Assembly (NCBI RefSeq): GCF_004193775.1
Contig: NC_041003.1
Location: 50,086,111 to 50,150,110 of the forward strand
DNA: 64,000 bases
Direction: 5' to 3'
Origin: Glycine soja
Taxonomy: Eukaryota; Streptophyta; Magnoliopsida; Fabales; Fabaceae
The notes below the pieces were generated by a model. It saw nothing but the letters and a program-made list of their open reading frames with translations, searched no databases and had not been told where the DNA came from. The position numbers and the translations under genes were made by a program. Shown in pieces: positions 1 to 10,659 of the stretch. Positions within the stretch are counted from its first letter, which is position 1. The number at the start of each line of letters is the position of its first letter.

Positions 1-317
1 TTTCTCCTCATAATTTCACTCATTACAATGTTCCCAAGCTAGAAACATACCAACTTTAGTTGCATTGTCGTTTACCTGGCTTACAATGATTTAGATTGGT
101 AGATCCTATGCTATTACTACTACAGTCTTCCTTTGTTTTTGCTTACTGTTCCTATGGTGGTGGTATTTGGTTTTAATTGATTTGACAATCCAATCTGTTG
201 TTTCCCAGCCCATATATATGTTTTTTGATCAATGATGGATTAAAGAATTCTAATAGTCACTTGCTGATATCATGTTTAAGCTGATACATTTATTTATTGT
301 TGATAACAAAAGGGCAG

Positions 318-3300
318 GCTGTCATTACAGAAAAATATGGTGCACATAACTGTAATGTGGGTGAAGATGGTGGCTTTGCTCCTAATATATCCAGGCAAGC
401 TTTTTATTGGATTTCTACAGCTTTTGAAAATTCTGTACTGTTAAATACAACAACAAAGCCTTTTTCCATTTTGTGGGGTCAATTACATGGAACCACTGCA
501 CCAAAAATTTCTGTAAAATTCTTCACCGCGAAACGAATAATATAAAAGGGGTAAAAGGTATCCATTTTAGAAGAAAGGAAAGAAAAACAAAAAATATCTC
601 CAAACTACTACTTTCACTGCTGTAATTTCTCTTACTGTCGTGATTTCTTGGATACATTGATATGATATCTCTATTCCTTTGAAATCTATGATAAATATAT
701 GATGAAAAGAATTTCATTTGTATTTTGCCTCTTAATCTAACTTGCATTTTCTTTTAGTCAACATTTTGAACTGCTGCATGTTATAATTACCATGTTATCT
801 TCTACATGGCAAATGCATGTTATGAATCATGATTACATCTGTTTTTTAAGATTAATAAAACCAGCTAGTTTCCAATGTGCATAAATATTTTTAAATTCAG
901 GTGAAATATAAAACTGGAATATAAGATGTATAGATTAAAATAGAAAATAAAAATTATAAACATGATATGAAGAATTAATTCCAATGATGTAAAAGAAGAG
1001 AGTAGATTAATAGATTAAGTTAACTTTCAAGAGAATATACTATTAAATTTATTATAAAGGGGTGGTTGTATTAATTATCTACTTGCTTTTGCTTATTGTT
1101 AATGTTATTGGAAGCTAATTTTCTAAATTTTTAAGCAACTAAAGATTTAATACGAAACTATTATAGTTTTTTAAATATAAAATCACTTAATATTTATGAA
1201 ATTTGCACTTGGCTAATCTTGTTACATTTAAGTATTTTTCCACTCAAATAATTCTCTTGTTATATTAAGCATTTTGATTTTACTTCTACCCTTTAGCTGA
1301 CTGTGTTTAAGTATCACCAGCTTTAGAGAAGCCCTGGATCTTGTGAAGGAGGCCATTAGCAGAGCTGGTTATGATGAGAAAATAAAGATAGCTCTTGATG
1401 TTGCTGCTACAGATTTTTGCATAGGTAATTTTAAGTTTCTCTCGCTTCTATACTTTTAGATTCTCAAGAAAATGGAATTTGGCGATATTTGCTTTAATAT
1501 TTTGCTTATAGCTATTTAATGAGAGACTGTGTTGCAGCAGTGCTATGCTAACTGTTTTACTGCATCATTTATGAAAAATATGAAGCATTTATTTTACTTT
1601 GCAGTCATAGCAAAATAAAACTAGTCTTTCTAAGAGATGCAGAAATAGCAGTCTTATTTGATAATAGTACTTCAATAATGACTAAAAACACAAATGACCA
1701 TCCTCAGCCATGGTAATATGTCATCTTCATATTCCATTTAGGGGTGTCATTTCAGCTTTGTTTCTGAATCTGCTTTTACAAGTATTATGTGACCCGGTAT
1801 GTGTTTTTTTTTTTTTTTGTATACTAGATAATAACTGTTTTTTTTTTGTGTCATTTCATCTTTAATTTTTTTTTTATTTTAATACTAGATAATTAATTTG
1901 TATGGAAAGTTGCTGCAAAATATTATAATATTTCACTGTTGGTTGGTTTCTTCTTTTTCTAATGCTAAGTTGCTAACAGCCTAACACCTAGTATTTTTTG
2001 GACAGCTTTTATCTTTGAATAATTTTAACCAGTTTCTACTGTTGGGTATACGCCTTTTCCCTGATATAGGTAAAAGATATGATCTGGACTTTCAATCTCC
2101 TCAAAAGTCTGGACAGAATTTTAAGTCAGCAGAGGATATGATAGACTTGTACAAGGAACTATGCTCTGGTAAACCAGTTTATCTTAGTATTTTCCTGATG
2201 GGGGACATTATAAATTATTTAGCCTATGCCTTGTGTTTATGTTGGAATTTTCTTTTTGAATTTGTAGAATACCCTATTGTGTCAATAGAAGATCCATTTG
2301 ACAAGGAAGATTGGGAACATATCAAGCATATCTCAAGTCTGGGGATTTGTCAGGTATTATTTTTTGATCAATTAATGTTTTGTTTCAATCTCTGTCTTAG
2401 TTTAACTGTTGCAGCCAAAGATTGATGCTATGAAGTAGACCTTATCATTTTGGAGATTACATGATATTTTTTAGTGATAGCAATGGATATTTTTAATAGA
2501 AAATAATAACCAACTGATTCTTAGTGTATCAAGGGAGGAAAAACAATATCATATAAAATCGTTTTGTCTTTTGTCACATTATTGGGGTTGAGCGTCAGAA
2601 AAGTTATTTGCATATTACCACCAAGATGTTGAGTTTATTTATTGGCTACTGATTGGAACTTCTGTTTTTATGGTTTCCCTTCATTTTGAATGGTTGGTTC
2701 TACAGGTAGTTGGGGATGATCTCTTGATGTCAAATGCAAAACGCATTGAGAGAGCAATAACTGAGTCTGCTTGTAATGCCCTTCTTCTTAAGGTAACTTG
2801 CTGTTACTTCAATTAACCTTCAAGTGTTTGTTTTGCCTAAGGACAAATTTAATCTTATCTTTAAGTTTTTATTTTTTTGATATTATTTTGTTTTCAATAA
2901 TAAATAGTAAACTTAGTTGTTCATAGACTGGAAGCAATCTTGCTTCAGATGTAAGTTGAGGTGTTGGATATTCACAAATATCTTTTTCATGCAGATACAA
3001 GATCGTAAATTACGAAGCTAGTTTATGTAAAAAGAGAAAGAGATCTAAACATAGCATGCCTGTAATTTAGTTTTGCCAATTTTTATTTTTATAAATCATT
3101 TGGGAGGGTATTTTAAATATCCTCCTTTGTACTTTTTCTTCTGTTTTCTTGAAGAAAATAAACATTGAAATGTGATGATTTACCATTGTAATCTAGGTCA
3201 ACCAAGTTGGAACTATTACAGAGGTCATTGAAGTGGTGAAGCTGGCAAAAGAAGCACATTGGGGGGTGGTAACGTCTCATAGATGTGGAGAAACTATAGA

Positions 3301-3853
3301 CTCTTTCATTGCTGATTTATCTGTTGGCCTTGCTTCTGGTGTAATTAAAGCAGGAGCTCCTTGCAGAGGAGAGCGGCTAGAAAAGTACAACCAGGTCTCT
3401 TTCTGATTCTTATGCTGATGGTTTTACTGCATGCATTATGGTCATGATTCTTGAACACTTCAAAAAAATTCATGTACCAGACTTATTTTGTCAACTCACC
3501 AATTCCTCTCCCATGGGAAGGTGGCGGCAGTTTTCTATGATAGGTGGTATATTTGCAATATCAGTAGTGTTTAAGTGATGATTTTATACTTTGTTCATTG
3601 CTGGTTGTAAATATGCTAATTTATTCCTCTTTAGGCTTCTCACCCTATGTGGCTTGAAGGCAATATCTGCGTATGATTCTTTATAATAAAATGCATATTA
3701 AAAGTTGATATTTGTCGCATATGGATTCTGGTTTATAAAGTGAAACTAAGGAAAAACATAACAATTACTATCTGAATTTTGATACAGTTACTTCGGATTG
3801 AGGAGGAGCTCGGAGATCAAGCAGTTTATGCCGGTGAAGATTGGAGGCAATAA
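318..3853 (+). CDS. ENO3: Enolase-like protein, ENO3 type (partial, 5' end outside window)
   Basis: C-terminal 238 codons of an enolase (2-phosphoglycerate to phosphoenolpyruvate, cytosolic family) in seven exons: 318-394, 1321-1424, 2070-2168, 2268-2353, 2706-2792, 3197-3394, 3788-3853 (TAA). All junctions keep one frame. Bases 1-317 are intron. Visible enolase motifs are LDVAATDF (metal Asp), [11 protein letters not shown] (metal Glu), VVGDDL (metal Asp), LLLKVNQVGT (catalytic Lys), SHRCGE (His) and [46 protein letters not shown] matches the plant ENO3 branch rather than the ENO1 or ENO2 types. Two oddities: the usual GDEGG motif reads GEDGG, so the catalytic Glu (yeast E211) is Asp, and GETED is GETID. 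The first intron in the window uses a GC donor. Reduced catalytic activity is an inference from these residues. Confidence 0.93.
395..1320 (+). other. GC-AG intron in the ENO3-type gene
   Basis: The exon ending TCC-AG at 394 is followed by GCAAGC, not GT. The next exon begins at 1321 after CACCAG and restores the frame as Ser-Ser-Phe-Arg-Glu-Ala, as expected for enolase. No nearby GT preserves the reading frame with the conserved peptide. GC donors with a strong AG/GCAAG context are a known minor class of U2 introns. Confidence 0.8.
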
Positions 3854-4721
3854 GAATGAAAAAATTCTTCATATTGGTCTTTGTGATATGCTTTTCTTCT
3901 TTAAGTTTGATACGTGTGGTTGAAGTTCATCACTGTACCATATTCATCAACTGCTGATGTTCTATTGCCATTACGTCAACTTTGATCATTTCGTGCTATT
4001 GGGCTTTGGAGAATGTTTCAACGAGTATTCAACAATCTGTACAAGATAGTGCGGCATGTTTATTTGTCTATTGTTATAGGGGATACCAAATTACACTAAT
4101 TCAATGCTTTAGTTAAAATTGTTCTGGGCAAGTGATATTGATTATAGTTATCCAATTCTTCGCATTGCTTATGTTCCAGGGCACCTCCTTTTACAGACCT
4201 GACATATCATTAGATAGAATCTATCATTTTTACCTTTATTTATATTTTTTTATTCTATTCTTATTACTTTCTTGTTCCTTAATAATTTAAATTGATGTGT
4301 CATGAGCAATGGAGAAAGGGGGGGCTATTGGGTTTCCTCGCATTAATGCTTTTCAATTTTTTTCCTCCCAATATTATCTAGACATTTTGTAATATGTTTT
4401 TTTTTTTCAATAATAAGGATTAACTCGGTATTTTTGTTCTCTTTTAGCATAACGTAGTGCAGAAGGCCGTGAGATTAGTACCCTGAAATTTATGAAAGTC
4501 GATAAACGTGCAAACGTTACGTCTCATTATCAATTTGATCTACTAATTATACCTTTTTTTAAGTCCTTTCTTCGCCGATGGACAATTTTTAAATCGTTTA
4601 TTGATGATTGAAAATGCCTTTTCACCTTATTGGGCCGTAATTGGAAAATGACAATGTTCAATTCCTTTTATCTACGCAGGAACCCCAGCAAACACTGTTG
4701 GTGCCAGGTCCTGCATTATAT
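3854..4721. other. ENO3 3' UTR and convergent intergenic spacer
   Basis: Transcribed-looking tail of the enolase gene, followed by an AT-rich spacer up to the stop codon of the PCNA-like gene on the opposite strand. No further coding signal seen. The exact polyadenylation site cannot be fixed by eye. Confidence 0.5.
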
Positions 4722-5852
4722 CTAATCATCTAACAGATAAGATGCGTTAAAAGCAATCGGCAAGTGAAAGCGAACATAACCCTTCTCAGCAGCAATTTTG
4801 TACTCAAACACAGCCTCCGGCAGCTCCATTGACAAGCGGATGGTGAGTGTATCAGACAACGACATTGCCGCCATGACCAGGTTCAGATACCTTATTTCAA
4901 ATGCCAGGCTCACACATTGAGTCATCTCTATCACAGTGCCTCCACGAGGCTGCATAAATAAATAAATAAGTTCCACCCATCAGTTTAAATCCTAACCATA
5001 ATATAATATTCTTTGGGTAACCCACATGCAAGAGAAAGAGAAAGAGAAAGATCAATTTAGTGCTAGTGTACTATAAACATGCAATTAATTAATTAATTAA
5101 TCAATATGTGAGCATACCAAGTGCATGCAGAGACCAAAATCTCCAGCGGCGACCAACAAGATAGGAGTATCCCTTGTGACAATAATGGAAATTATAGCTA
5201 TAAGATAAGAAAATATTAGAAAGAAAGAAAGAAATAGAAAATTTGAGAAAGATGGATGGATCGAGTAGGAAGCAACGTACGAATGTTGGAAAGAGAATCG
5301 ATGTGACAGCAGATTGTTGTAAAGACAGGTGAAGGCAACTCAACAATGGCATGGTACTCGGCATCCTCGTGAATATCGAGCAGGGGCCCATTGTCGATAT
5401 CCATCATCAGATTCATCCGATGATCAGAAAAACTCAGGTTGCCTTGCGAGATAAATGAACAGAAGAGAATCTATAAAGAAAAAGATAGAGGAAGAAGTAA
5501 GTAATTAAGAATAAAGAAGGTACGCACTAGGGCATTGGAATGTGAAGGTGACGTGGTCTTGGCCTTCTAGGGCTGTGAGGGAGACGATGTCAGAATCGTG
5601 GGCTCGGTGGAGGAGCTGGAGCATTTGGTCGAGACTGAGGCCTACGGAGAAGACGTTGTCGCAGCGATAGTGAGCGAAAGCATCGGAGGGGATGAGGATC
5701 TCCATCATTGCACACTCTCTGCTGTCCATGGCTTTCAATGACAACCCTCTGCTTGAGAAAACGAATTTGGCAACGCCCGTCTCCACCAACTCTATGGCCT
5801 CTACCACATTCTTCACCTCTGACGCTTCTCCCAGAACAACTTCCATCACCAT
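4722..5852 (-). CDS. Diverged PCNA-like sliding clamp protein
   Basis: Four minus-strand exons, 5852-5524, 5432-5281, 5197-5118 and 4949-4722, join with canonical GT-AG sites into an uninterrupted 262-codon frame; plant PCNA is about 264 aa. Landmarks: GLSLKAMDS (36-44), DAFAHYRCD (57-65), LMMDID (118-123), AEYHAIVELPSPVF (134-147), GGTVIEM (190-196), EYKIAAEKGYVRFHL (236-250). PCNA forms a homotrimeric ring around DNA as a polymerase processivity clamp. This copy differs strongly. Several lysines expected to line the channel in domain 1 are missing, the interdomain loop is altered, the position equivalent to the modified Lys164 appears to be Arg169 (VTR), and the acidic C-terminal tail is replaced by a different sequence ending YLLDD. 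It may be a paralogue with changed function or one in early decay; the open frame argues for recent or ongoing constraint. Confidence 0.85.
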
Positions 5853-6169
5853 CTTCTTTCTTAACTTCTTGCTTCTCTTTCTCTATTTCCAATCAACTTA
5901 ACCACTTTCTCTATAATGCAACCATTCCCGCCATTTTAAATATAATTCATCTTTAGTCTCTATAATTGCAATTTTTTAATCGCCTTCTTGTTATATCTAG
6001 ATCCTTTAAAATGCTACAAAATTATAATAAATGGTGTAAAATTGCCAAAAAAAACAATAGATGATTTTTTACCGCCATAATTTAAAAAATAAAGTTTCTT
6101 TTTCTTTTCCCCTCGCCATTGAGGATTTTCTTTTCCTCCACACATTCTGACTGTTTTGGTGTTCTCTTA
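5853..6169. other. Intergenic, promoter side of the PCNA-like gene
   Basis: Upstream of the minus-strand PCNA-like start. AT-rich with pyrimidine tracts. No clear TATA box or other element that I can defend. Confidence 0.4.
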
Positions 6170-6351
6170 CGACGTGTTAATGACCTTTTTCAACGACTCA
6201 AACCTTTGCATGGCATCACTGGTGTGCCGTTTGTGGTGGGAGGCACTACAGCTACTTAGCTAGTGCAACAGATAATATTGTTCTCCGGTGGGGGAAACAC
6301 TTCAAGCACGGTTGCCGTAGGGTCCATCCTAGCTTATGCAAAAAGCCTCTC
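6170..6351 (+). pseudogene. Possible F-box gene relic
   Basis: In one frame 6170-6262 reads as an F-box-like stretch containing NDSNLCMASLVCRLWWEA, then hits TAG. Shifting frame, 6261-6351 continues with TDNIVLRWGKHFKHGCRRVH. This is noticeably richer in GC than its surroundings. The cysteine/leucine spacing and the CRLWW core resemble the second half of F-box domains (compare CVCRLW in the F-box gene at 54837). No start codon or intact frame. I infer a decayed fragment; it could be chance. Confidence 0.35.
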
Positions 6352-7785
6352 CTAAATCATAAAAGTCATTGCTCACCCAACCCAATTAGTAATATATAAT
6401 AAATATTAAATATAATATATTAACTTATTAATATAATTTATAATTTTACGTTGTAATTTATATTTTTAATAAGTAAAACATATTCATTAAACATAAAATG
6501 AACATCCACAAGAAGTGACAACTGCAAAACAATGTCATTAATTTGAATATTCATCAGATATAATTTAAACGACTTTGTTAATATTTATATGAGAGCTTAG
6601 AGAGAATATAAATCACTTCCCCTTTTTATTGGCATGAATGAATAATAAATAATTTTTTGCCTTTAGATTTTTTTATATTTTTTTACATATGATCAATTTT
6701 GAACTTTTTTATATTAATTTTTAAATTATCCTGAATAGACTCGATAATCTAACATGGATCCGACTTAAAAAATTCATATGAATCAAGTCTAGATCGACCC
6801 ATTTTCACCATTTGACCCAATGGGTCAGGCCCATCAATCTAATCCATCCATTTTGTCGGTCCTAGATGTGACTCTCTCCTTGCCATGGTGGATGTAGACT
6901 TCATTTAGTATTAACGGATTTGGATGAAAAATCGAAAGGAGATTTTAGACATTGAAGATCAAAAGGTTTGAAAATTACAACTATAGAGAGTGAAATGAGA
7001 TGTTTTAAATTAGATGGACTAAAAGATAAAATTAAAAATTAATATTTTTAATAATCACATTTTCTCAAATTTTTGTATATTTTTTTTAAGTTTTCAACAC
7101 TTGTAAAATTTTAAATTTATCATATACCAAAGATGATTTTTTTATTAAAGAGCAAAAATAAAATTTGGTCATTTATTAAAAATCAAAAACATTTAAACTT
7201 TTTTAGTTGGTTTGATCGCATAATTTTTTTTTATTTTATTTTCTTCCAATGTTCGCTAGAGATTTTGTATATGTTTTTCAATAATAAAGATTTTTTTATA
7301 AGCTAAAATAATTTCATTGAAAACCAAGCTTGACACATGTAGTGATCAAGTTTGATGAATGATATTTATATTTCTTACTAAAAATTTATATAAAATTCAT
7401 CAAAATTCATTTTAAATAATAATTCATCAAAATTTATATACTTTTTAATACTAATTTTTGTTAAGTTATGAAAAATTTGAATTGAATATCATGGGATTTC
7501 TTTGTCCTCCTTAAAGAAAATTAATAATACTAATTGAATACTATAGAACTTAATTTTTTATATAATTTAAAAGTTTCAATAGAAAAAAAATCTTTTAAAA
7601 TACTTCTAAATTTTGATTAATCCAATATACCCCTTAAAAAAAATAGGGTAGAAAACATAAAAGTATACATACAAAACCTCCGCATCACATAAACTAAAGT
7701 AAAACAAAGATATGATGAGATCTTGAAAAGAGCGTGCGAACCGAAAACAAAACTTTCCCCGTAGCCTGTCTTTGGACTTTGGATA
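6352..7785. other. AT-rich intergenic region
   Basis: No gene seen. Around 6720-6850 there is a stretch with repeated GACCCA/TGGGTC-type words similar to the degenerate repeat block at 22.6-23.5 kb; the rest is low-complexity AT-rich DNA. Confidence 0.5.
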
Positions 7786-7941
7786 TCGCGGAGGCGGAGC
7801 ATTTCGTTGAAAAGGGAAATGATGGCTTTGACGGTGATGATGCCATCGTTGGAGGCGGAACGGAAGATCTTGGCCCATGGAGATGGTGCGGTCGCAGCGA
7901 TAGTTCTCGAAAGCATCGGAGTGGAGGAGGATCTCCACCAT
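7786..7941 (-). pseudogene. PCNA exon-1 relic (second copy)
   Basis: The minus strand from 7941 reads MVEILLHSDAFENYRCDRTI then SMG, matching the PCNA segment around DAFEHYRCDRNLSMG. The match then continues in another frame as AKIFRSASNDGIITVKA after loss of a short piece, and a further frame change follows. Only part of exon 1 is present. It is closer to canonical PCNA (NYRCDR, NDGIIT) than the intact diverged gene at 4722-5852, so it is probably not a copy of the present form of that gene. Confidence 0.75.
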
Positions 7942-7944
7942 CTT

Positions 7945-8720
7945 CTTTTCAATTTTTCTATTTCTCTTTATATCAAATCATACATTAAAAGATGCATTAA
8001 TGCTCCTATGCTATTTGAATTTGACACCTTCAGAAAAAAAACAAAATGAATAAATATATGTACGATAAGTGATATAATTTGATATATAAGAAAAGAGAGA
8101 TAAAAAAATAAAAATAATCAATTAGGTGTATATAACATTTGGGTGTAAAAAAATTGAAACTCGATCGTCTAAATTATATTACCTATAAAATTTATAATTT
8201 TTTTTTTTTATATTTTTCTCACTATGTGTCCATCTATAATTTTTCTTAAATTTATGCATTGATATCAAAGTAAAAATAAAATTTTTACAACAACTAAAAC
8301 TAGACAAAATTACAAGAACTTAAAATATATTTAAGTTTTTTTCTTTCAGTTATTTATGTTATCCACTTCTCTCTTTCATCTCTCTATAGATGTAGATTGG
8401 CACATGGATATTAATTTAACTTCTTTTTTCCTGTTCATGTTACGTATGATTACACTTCTCTCTTTAATCTCTATTTTGTTGATTATATATATAGTTTCTA
8501 TATGTTATTGTGAGACCATAAGCTGTTGTGGGTGTTGAAGAGTAATGGCACCCATCTAACCTGTATGATAAAGAAAGATTGCTCAAAGTCAAACCACCCT
8601 TTTCAGAATCAAAACCGCACAACACTCTGCAAGTGCAAACCAAGGACAGCCGAGATTGAACATTTTTCAGCAACCTCGACGACGCTCCTATTGTGTAGCA
8701 TTTTTCTTCAAAATACGTTG
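7945..8720. other. AT-rich intergenic region
   Basis: No supportable gene. The stretch at about 8570-8700 is less AT-rich and precedes the ATCCGTAA-type repeats, so it may be part of the same old mobile element. Confidence 0.4.
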
Positions 8721-8724
8721 TAAT

Positions 8725-8910
8725 CTCACGGATTAAACAATCTGTAAGAAAATACATTATGGATTGTATAATCCGTAATGCATATGCTATTACGGATTGC
8801 ATACTCTATAATATGGATCAACTATTCCGTAAGTATACATTAATAACTAGGAATTATGAAATCCGTAGCAACATATATATACATTATGAAATGCATAATC
8901 CGTAATAGTA
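8725..8910. repeat. Cluster of short inverted words (TACGGATT / AATCCGTA)
   Basis: At least six copies of CGGATT or its reverse complement AATCCG occur here in both orientations, at irregular spacing of about 15-60 bases and separated by AT-rich linkers. The structure can fold on itself and looks like the decayed interior or terminus of a transposable element. Confidence 0.5.
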
Positions 8911-10659
8911 TATGCATAACTACACCAAAGATGGCAATATTAGGGACCGCCCTGTCCAATAATGTTGCATGCAAAAAGAGTAGAGGACCAATGTGGGAGC
9001 CAACAGGGATTTAATAACAGCATTTATTACGATTATTAATGGAGGCAGCGAGGAAGCAATTTTTATGGGAGATAAATGCCATTCAATGATTGGGTGATGT
9101 GGGGATTTTACACTGGTCGATTGCGTGCATCCAGTGGCCAAAGTTTGAGGATAGGATCTCTTTGGTTAGTTAATATTTTCTCAATTTGCATGGAGTAAAT
9201 ATGAGCTTACCTTTAGAGGTTAATATTGGCTGTGACTGTGATTGTGTAAAGATACCCTTTTTCTAGTACTCATGGTACCCAGATTTTAATATATTTCTTA
9301 TTGCCGATTTAAAAAAAAAATGTTCCACGCACCGCAATTGCCTCTGCCTCCGTCGTCGTCACGGTCGTGCAACAACACGTCGTGGTGGTGGTCTCAGTAA
9401 CCGCAATTGCCTTAGAGAGAGGAAGAAGGGATAAGGGCATTTTGGTCCATCCAGGTCTCAATTTTTATTTATTGTATGCACCAACAAAAAAAGAGATGCA
9501 TTGGCTTTCCTCAATGTCAATGCTACTAAATCCAATTATCTTATTATTACAACCCACTGTTTTCCATGGCTTCAGAGAACACCTTCAGTTACTAAATTAT
9601 ATAATTATCATTCTGTAACACATTTATATGACCATTGCAGAGAACACCTTCAGTTACTTCGCTTTTCATGATCATCTTGGTCTAGACCGAATCAAGTGGA
9701 TCTACTGTTTCAAAATTATCGCATTATAGAAGCAGAATGGTCCCATCCCATATTAGATTGTCAATCGATGAAAACAAGTATGAAATTTTCCATAAAACTA
9801 CATCTTTCGTTACTTTTGATAATCCATTTTACTTTTTGCCTAGAAAATTACAACAAAAAATAGGGGTATCATTAACTGTTTTGTGATTTTGATCTTCTGT
9901 AATAACATTGAATTGTGAAAAGAGTAATTTTAAAACATATATTAAATAACTTTTCAATTAGACAGTTCGTCTAAAAGATTCTGTTTGTCGTGAATCTTAA
10001 AATGCCCAATATTTAATAGTATCTTTCTATTCATCCAATGTTGTTGTGGGGTACATTGCCAACAAAACTTGTATAGATTGTTTGTTACAGCTGAAACACC
10101 GGGTGGCCGATATTTGATTGCGATGGGATATGCTGGCCCATGTGAGAGAGGAAATCAATCCTTGTATTAAAATTGTATGGGTAATTATTTATTGTGATGG
10201 GATATTCGTATGTTTTCATGAGATTTTGAAAATTCATCATTATTTATATCTTATTTTGGTAAAAAAAATCGTTTATTTAAATTATACTGTCATTTTGAGC
10301 TAACAACTGACTTTAGAATTCTTCATTGGTTTCTTACTTTTGTAAAAAAAAAAAAAAACATTTATTTCAATTAATTTTAGCATCATTTTGCTTAAATGAA
10401 TAATATTTGCACTACTAAAGAATATCCATTTAACATCATCAAATTAAATCGATTTTACCAAGTTAAAAACTAACAAAAAGATTTTAAAGCATCATGAAAC
10501 ACTAAAATGTCCAGCTAACTAATATGATGAACTAATTTGTTTTATCTTTTAGATTCGGGGAAAGATTTCCTGTTACTTTACAAGGCTGCAGGCAAATCCT
10601 ACTGAGCAAACATTAACTTGATCAGTTTCAAACAAACCACTTAATTAAAGTCTCTAACC
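8911..10659. other. Intergenic region
   Basis: No gene recognised. At 9325-9415 the phrase CCGCAATTGCCT appears twice as a direct repeat in a small GC-richer patch. Further on, 9626-9655 repeats the phrase AGAGAACACCTTCAGTTACT first seen at 9574. The remainder includes the 3' flank of the DUF641 gene. Confidence 0.45.

Noticed and set aside
5101..5391. 96-codon minus-strand frame in the PCNA-like gene
   Set aside because: It runs through an intron and parts of two exons in the wrong frame; the spliced PCNA-like frame explains the region.
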